From: Nymphaea colorata
Taxonomy: Eukaryota; Streptophyta; Magnoliopsida; Nymphaeales; Nymphaeaceae
Assembly: GCF_008831285.2 (NCBI RefSeq)
Contig: NC_045150.1
Coordinates: 16,553,362 to 16,617,361 of the forward strand
Direction: 5' to 3'
DNA: 64,000 bases
In this document: positions 58,401-64,000 of the stretch, piece after piece
Layout of the letters: each line of letters begins with the position of its first letter
Numbering within the stretch: the stretch's first letter is position 1
Notes under the pieces: generated by a model
Told to the model about the DNA's origin: nothing
Database searches by the model: none
The model's input: only the letters and a program-made list of their open reading frames with translations
Program-made: the position numbers and the translations under genes

Positions 58401-61400
58401 AGTCCATGATTTCGAAAATAACCCAGCAATAGCAGGTCTGCTGCCTCTCTTTTTTTAGCATGCCCTAATCTCATTAATTTTAATAATTTCGCAATGGCCA
58501 AAATGCAAACAGGAATACAATAAGGTACAGGTATGCCACCGCCCATTGCCTGTACACCTGATTGAACTAATTAATCGCTTGGGGATCTGGATCTGGAGCC
58601 AGATCTACATTTTTTGTTCAATCTTAAAACACGTCATCTTTTCACCTCACTGCCCATCCCCAACCCTTAAGTTATGCATGGTTTTGGACCATGAACAATT
58701 GCTTTTCAACATCCAGAATCTATCCTTTGTAAGACCTTTGGTCAAAAGATCTGCAACTCGATCTTCAGTGTAAACAAATTTGGGCTCAATTTCCTTTTCT
58801 TTGACTTGCTGACAAATAAACTGTTGATCAATCCTTATACGTTTTGCTTGGCTATGACGAGCCAGACTGAAGGACATGCTCATTGCACTTTGATTATCAC
58901 ATAAAAGAACATACACCCAAGTTTACCTCCATATTAGCAGATGCCATAGATCTATCTTCTTCCTTTGTACTTGATCGGGCCACTGCTTTCTGTTTTCTAC
59001 TGCTCCAAGAGACCAAGTTTTCTCTAACAGATACTTTATGTCCTGAGATTTGACTTTCTGTTTTCTATGAGCTGAACTGCGTACTATATGTTGTCTTTTG
59101 CAATACTAGTTCTCTGGGATTTTTCTAGTTGCTTTCTAAAACCTGGTGATGCTAGTGGATTGGGTGCATAGATCTTCTCCATCCTAATTCACTAAAGCGT
59201 TTTTGTGAATCTTTTCATGAATGTATCTTGTGGAGGTTGATACAGGGTTTTGCTATGTAAGTTTTTGGTAATAGAATGTATGTTACAATTCTGCTTGTTT
59301 CTTTTACCTAGATCAGTGAGACTTTTTTATTTTTGCAGGAACTGTATCATGAGATGCACACATTGGATAGATTTGATCAGGATTATAGACGGAAGCTTCA
59401 GGAAGAAGAGAGCCCGAGTGCAGCTCAGAGAGGTTGCCTTTGTTTTCTTTATTTTCTTTGAGTTCCAGTTCCAATTGGAAGATAATCGTAACCTGTTGGG
59501 ACATTGTTTTACATAAGGAAAAATTGTAATTAAGAATAAGCTGTTTTTTTTACAATAATATATAGTTATCCTGACATCTCCGTGAACTGGTGTAGATTTA
59601 TGAGGAAAATATTGATAATTATGGATTTTATGAGGCTTCAGAAATATCATGGTTGCTGCGTGAACTTCACAAGACCCAACCAAGTTAATAGTGTGCAGTA
59701 GTCCAAACTTTACTGTATGTAATAAAAGTGGCTCCTAACTACGAGTCTAAAGGATTGAAAAAGGGTTGCTCCCTTTACTCTCAAACTTGTGATCTGTAGG
59801 GTAAAAACATAATTGTCATCTTTTGTAGAATGTATTATATGGATGTTGATCCTATTTACATGGATATGAACGTTGGAGGGGTGTGATATAAGTGTTTCAA
59901 TTACAAAACAACATTTTTTGATAAAATAGGTGTTAAACCTTGACAAATGCCTCTTTTGAACATTTGTCAACCTTTTGCATATTGAACTTTGTAGATGAGT
60001 TGCTTACTGGATTCTGACATATTTGTACATCATTCAAGAGGTTTGAAAAGTGCAGAAGCCCAGAATGTACGTAACTGGATAGCTCAAGAATTCATGCTTG
60101 TACATTAGGAAAAAATAATTCAATTTTTATCATTGTAAATAAACATACTGAACTATAGTTCTAATTGCGTTGATTATCCATAGCATTAGTGGACTGCTCA
60201 ATTGGCCTAGTACATCCTGAAATTAGGGTTATAGTTGAAGTGGCTGATTGCCTTCACAAAATTCAAATACTGATGCACACTGAGCCTTAGTTATCTGTGG
60301 TAGTAACCTTGTCAAAACTTTTATTGTTTTGTGGGAGGGGTGTTATATCTTCATCTGTTTAAGAGATAGAGGAAAACATATTTCATACTGTATTTTTATG
60401 GATTAGCTATTGAACTTTTGGACAGATGAATACACTTTACAAATGACATTTGTGCTACTCTTCTGTTATTATATTCTGAAGACCATCTTTCTACTCTGTT
60501 CAGTTCCAACTCATTTCGGGCTCTTCCTTGATTGGCCATTAGTAAAGCTGGCTCTGTTGATGCCATTATAAAATGCTTTTCAGTTTTCTTCTTTTTGGTA
60601 TGTAGGAGACAGCCTTGGAATTCTAAGGTCGGAGCTAAAGAGCCAAAGGAAGCTTGTAAGAAATATAAAAAAAAAGTCACTCTGGACTAACATATTAGAA
60701 GAGGTATATTTTCCTGATCAATTAATTCCTTGTACAGTAGCAATTTGGATGACAGTTGTTTCTGGTTAGATGTTCCTTTGTTGTTAGCATGGTACATAGG
60801 TTGTGAGTATAACTCATCCGAGTGTTGCAAGATCTCTCTCTCTCTCTCTCTGGGCCCCTTCCTTTTTCCCCTCTTTGCCTATTTATCTTTCTTGACAGCA
60901 CTATCCAAGACGATGATGTCTATAAGATGCATTAATTGCAAGATGATCTATGATAGTCTATTTTGGACACTCTTGGCCTGGTGCAAGTTGTCGTGGACAT
61001 GGAAGGAAATTTAGTTTTTGTGTCCAGCCCTTGAGTCTGTTCAACAACTTTATTATTACTCATGTGTCTTCTATTTGATTCATCCAATACATCTATGTAC
61101 TCAATCTTAAACCGGGCATGAGACTGCCAAGCCCCTAAAAGGGCTAGCCAGTCCACAAAAAGAAAATCAGTAAAAGAAGTAGAAATAATTGTGGAAAATA
61201 TCATTGTATCACCAAATTTTTCCTGGGAATTCTTTTTATTCTTTTCTTGAAAAAAATTTGAACTGTAACTTACCTAAAAATATATAAGAGATAATAGAAC
61301 AACTATAAAATTAAGAAACTGCTGCTAATTTTCTTACAGAAGTACTGAGAAGTGAGAAAGATTCGAAACAACTTTGAAAATTTTAAAACAAACAAAAGAT

Positions 61401-63386
61401 GGAAAACATACCCTCATAAAAAAATTTTTTTTGGTTGAAAATCGTCACAATTTTTTTGCATGGTCATTTTTTTTGCTGATATTTTGAAGATATCATGATA
61501 TCTAAAAAATTCTTTTTTTTTTTGGGTGATGATGTTATGAGGTTTTCAAAATATTACTGATATTTGCAATAATAATAAAATGTAACAATGAAATTCTAAA
61601 AACAATAAAAGAACTACTATGGTGATAAATTGAGCAAAGCACATCACCTAGAGCACATAAGAATGATGGGGAAAAAGAAGAAAAAATAAAGAAGAAAAGT
61701 ATGGAAAAGTGAAGAAAGAACGAAAAAAAAAAAAGAAGTGGTTGCAGCTTCCCATGATGACAACTCATGGCAGTGTCATACAAGAAATGCACACGTACAC
61801 GCTCGCAAGCATGAGGTAGAGATTGTATTTTATTTCCCACAATAACAAAGAATTAAATTTGACATCTGGCTAGGCATCTAAAGGATTAATGGCTGACTGG
61901 TCAGACAGTTGGCAAATGATTGATTATTTTAGTGCATCAATGATCTTGTCCCAAAGATTAGTTGGTCGATAGCTAACTAGACTGACCTGTCAAGAATTTG
62001 ATTGCATAATTTCTTGATTGTGCAGTTCAAACTGCTGACATGCAACCAAATAGCATCTAAATCACCATCAATAAACTGAAACTATAATCTCCAAGTAAGG
62101 GGCATTCCAACAAAATCTATACAAGGTGAATCATTGTCCTTAAAAGTGGTCTCAGCTATATCTTGGCTAGATAAATGTAACTGTACTAATCTCAGAGGAA
62201 ACCTGAGAGATTAAAACCATTTAACATGAAAAAGTTAAGAAAAAATTGCTTGACTTAAATCTGGAGCCATGCCCTCTCCATTCCTCCCTTCCATTTCCAT
62301 TAAGAGGGTGCTGGGAGGTAGGTTTCCTAGCTTTATTGCCAAAAAATAATGATATACATGCACAAACAGATGCGTTGCATTATCTATACAAACGAAATAA
62401 GCTGCTGGTACCATTTGTAGCTCGCACCTTTCCCTCCATTTTCAATCCTCATTCTCTCGTTACATCACTGAGACTCGCACCAAACCACTTTTTTCTTCCT
62501 CTTTTCCATTAGCATTTCAAGCCCCAAGCCCCACATTGTTGACTTTTTTTTCCATCATTCCTTCAGTCTCATGCAAGCACCATTCCCACGAATTCCCATC
62601 TCTTTACATCACGAACTTTCTTTCACTACTTCCTGGACCATAGCACCCACCAATTCTTTCCTTGCGTGGCTAGCGCTTCTCTCTCTCTCTCTCTCTCGCT
62701 CTGTCATCCATATTGTTCTTCTTTCTCACTAACTTACCACTACTAAATTAACTCCAATCCTCCTCCCATGCCAACCGGATCTGGTTTCATTCTTGGGAAC
62801 TGTATTTAAGTCTTGTGTATCACTTCCATTACCTTGAGCATGGGCACCTTACTGAATTTCTGTTTGCAGGAGGATGATGCTCTTCTCCTGAGAATTAGGC
62901 CCTGATTTCAAGCCATCTTGCTCAAGCCTTGAGGATGTTTTCGATTGTCTATGACGATGTGTCATGAGACAAACCTTCCATGGCATGCAGTTATGAAAGA
63001 AGCTGTCTTTGGCACTCTCCAGTCACGTGTCTATAGACACAAATATTGTTATTGTTTTTAAAAGTTAAAGAGACCAAGTGAGACTAGGGTGTATATGATT
63101 GAGATAGATGTCCCAAAAGTACATCCCGGGACATCCTTTCCAATTACATTTATTTGTAAACACCCTAATGGAGACTTGACCTTCTCCAACTCATCTCTTG
63201 CAGTCTTCTCCTCACCCCTTGTTACTCCTTCCTGGGAGTATGGATCCAACTGCCTGCAACCTTAATTCTTGTGACAAGTCGACAGGTGAGAGGCAGAGAA
63301 TCGGCTCCTAACAGTGCCTTTGTTCAAACTGCAATTCCAGACATGTATATGAAATGTGGGGCTGTCAATGTTTTCGTTAGATTGTT

Positions 63387-63428
<42 letters not shown>

Positions 63429-63722
63429 TTTTTTCATGAAACTCAGGGGGTGAGCTTAGATTTTTCGTTGGCCATTTTTATGTCTCATTTCTGAATTATC
63501 TTGTTACGTCAGGCAGTTAATAGTGAGGCAGTTTTCTTGTACATTGGCTTGTTTCTATAAATTTTTCTACATCTTTTTTCTCTGTCTTTTATTTTTATGT
63601 CAGTCGTAGATTGACATTCTATTGAAAGAGGCTATTATGGGCTTTGTTTCAGGTCATGGAGAAACTTGTGGACATTGTCCACTTCTTGCATCTTGAAATC
63701 CTTGTAGCTTTTGGAGATGGTG
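55482..63722 (+). CDS. PSI: PSK SIMULATOR-family protein (DUF3475/DUF668), N-terminal seven exons
   Basis: Exons: 55482-55799, 57121-57446, 57578-57670, 57780-57870, 59339-59432, 60606-60703, 63653-63722. All have GT-AG borders and compatible phases, giving 363 codons plus one base. The start MGGICSRRS is an N-myristoylation signal with a nearby cysteine, typical of the family and implying membrane attachment. A Ser/Gln-rich linker follows, then VSEVSSLLGRAGTVGLGKAV, then DUF3475 from ~153 (KGNKIAILSFEVANTIV, NLMQSLSKENIKYLKE, DELLRIAAADKREEL) and the conserved [23 protein letters not shown] region, split here for length. DUF668 should lie beyond the window; family proteins are near 650 residues. 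Arabidopsis PSI1-3 promote growth downstream of phytosulfokine peptide signalling. Long introns 1, 4, 5 and 6 hold repeats, but coding sequence is undamaged. Confidence 0.93.
58640..59030 (-). mobile_element. Copia RNase H fragment, antisense in intron 4
   Basis: The minus strand from 59030 reads ENLVSWSSRKQKAVARSST, then RSMASA, LLCDNQSAMSMS, AKRIRIDQQFICQQVKEKE and ADLLTKGLTKDRF, the C-terminal RNase H of copia Pol. At least one frameshift is present. No LTR was identified, though AT-rich sequence with direct repeats (TATGGACGTG at 58119 and 58247) lies nearby in the intron. Confidence 0.88.
60704..63652 (+). other. Large intron 6 of the PSI-family gene
   Basis: Starts GTATATTTTC and ends GTTTCAG. 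Contains (CT)n at about 60833-60852 and 62676-62698, poly-A/T runs and (TA)n at 63389-63423. No exon with the family's motifs and no clear transposon was found. Confidence 0.7.
63389..63423. repeat. (TA)n microsatellite in intron 6
   Basis: About 17 TA units. Confidence 0.97.
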
Positions 63723-64000
63723 GTATGTGTCGAGATCCATCTTTGAACTTGTTGAATTATTTACCTTTTCTTTAGTAACATAATTTGCTAAGTTTCTGAC
63801 ATATCACTGCATTTTGTCTTCCATTTTGTTGCTCTTTTACCAACAGACAAAAGGTTGAAATAAAGCTTCTGATCTTGACAGTTTAACTGAACATCACTGA
63901 AAAGAATAGTATTGCAGAAAGCATATATTCCTCCATCTAAACCAGTCTTTGATTTACTGACTCCTATGGATATCCCTTTATTTTCTTCTAATAATAACGG

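Noticed and set aside
62865-62908. TTTGCAG followed by a short open stretch as an extra PSI exon
   Set aside because: It stops within about 12 codons and matches no family motif; exon 6 joins exon 7 in phase without it.

Overview
This window is nuclear DNA from a flowering plant. It is AT-rich and loaded with transposable elements in several layers of nesting. The plant assignment rests on an LRR receptor kinase relic of the EFR/FLS2/Xa21 type, a PSK SIMULATOR (DUF3475/DUF668) gene split by GT-AG introns, Ty1/copia and Ty3/gypsy retrotransposons using the usual plant primer site TGGTATCAGAGC, plant L1 LINE relics, PIF/Harbinger, Tourist and hAT elements. I cannot name the species.

Layout. 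1-2565: AT-rich DNA with degenerate repeats and an old hAT-like fragment. 2566-5123: an LRR receptor kinase pseudogene broken by several lesions and cut off in the kinase catalytic loop, where a degenerate repeat array begins. 5571-8905: retrotransposon debris, a 358-bp tandem duplication carrying two Tourist-like MITEs, and a 568-bp non-autonomous hAT element with a perfect 8-bp target duplication. 9944-18320: a decayed PIF/Harbinger element (Myb/SANT-like gene, then transposase, then an RNase H1-type hybrid-binding domain relic) whose transposase gene was split by a complete Ty1/copia element (11394-16969). The copia element has 240-bp LTRs, a 5-bp target duplication and a pol gene with two stops and one frameshift. 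18420-31765: mostly unassigned DNA with gypsy LTR debris, small duplications, one possible conserved exon and a repeat-rich locus at 28.0-30.7 kb.

31770-33560 is an L1 LINE relic on the minus strand. 34226-37052 and 43803-44080 look like two halves of one LTR-retrotransposon region split by a 6750-bp hAT transposon (37053-43802). This hAT element is complete by sequence: 8-bp target duplication, TIRs, subterminal arrays of GAGTCGAG/GAGCTCGA words, and an uninterrupted BED-finger DDE transposase with a small terminal intron. The 568-bp element at 8330 has the same ends and some matching inner sequence, so the window holds an autonomous element and a dependent partner.

44081-54300 contains MITEs (two 194-bp hAT-like copies with target duplications), minisatellites, a second LINE relic and no convincing host gene. 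From about 54.3 kb to the right edge lies the only host gene that looks intact, a PSK SIMULATOR-family gene on the plus strand. Seven coding exons are visible with consistent splice phases; the DUF668 end lies outside the window. One intron carries an antisense copia RNase H relic.
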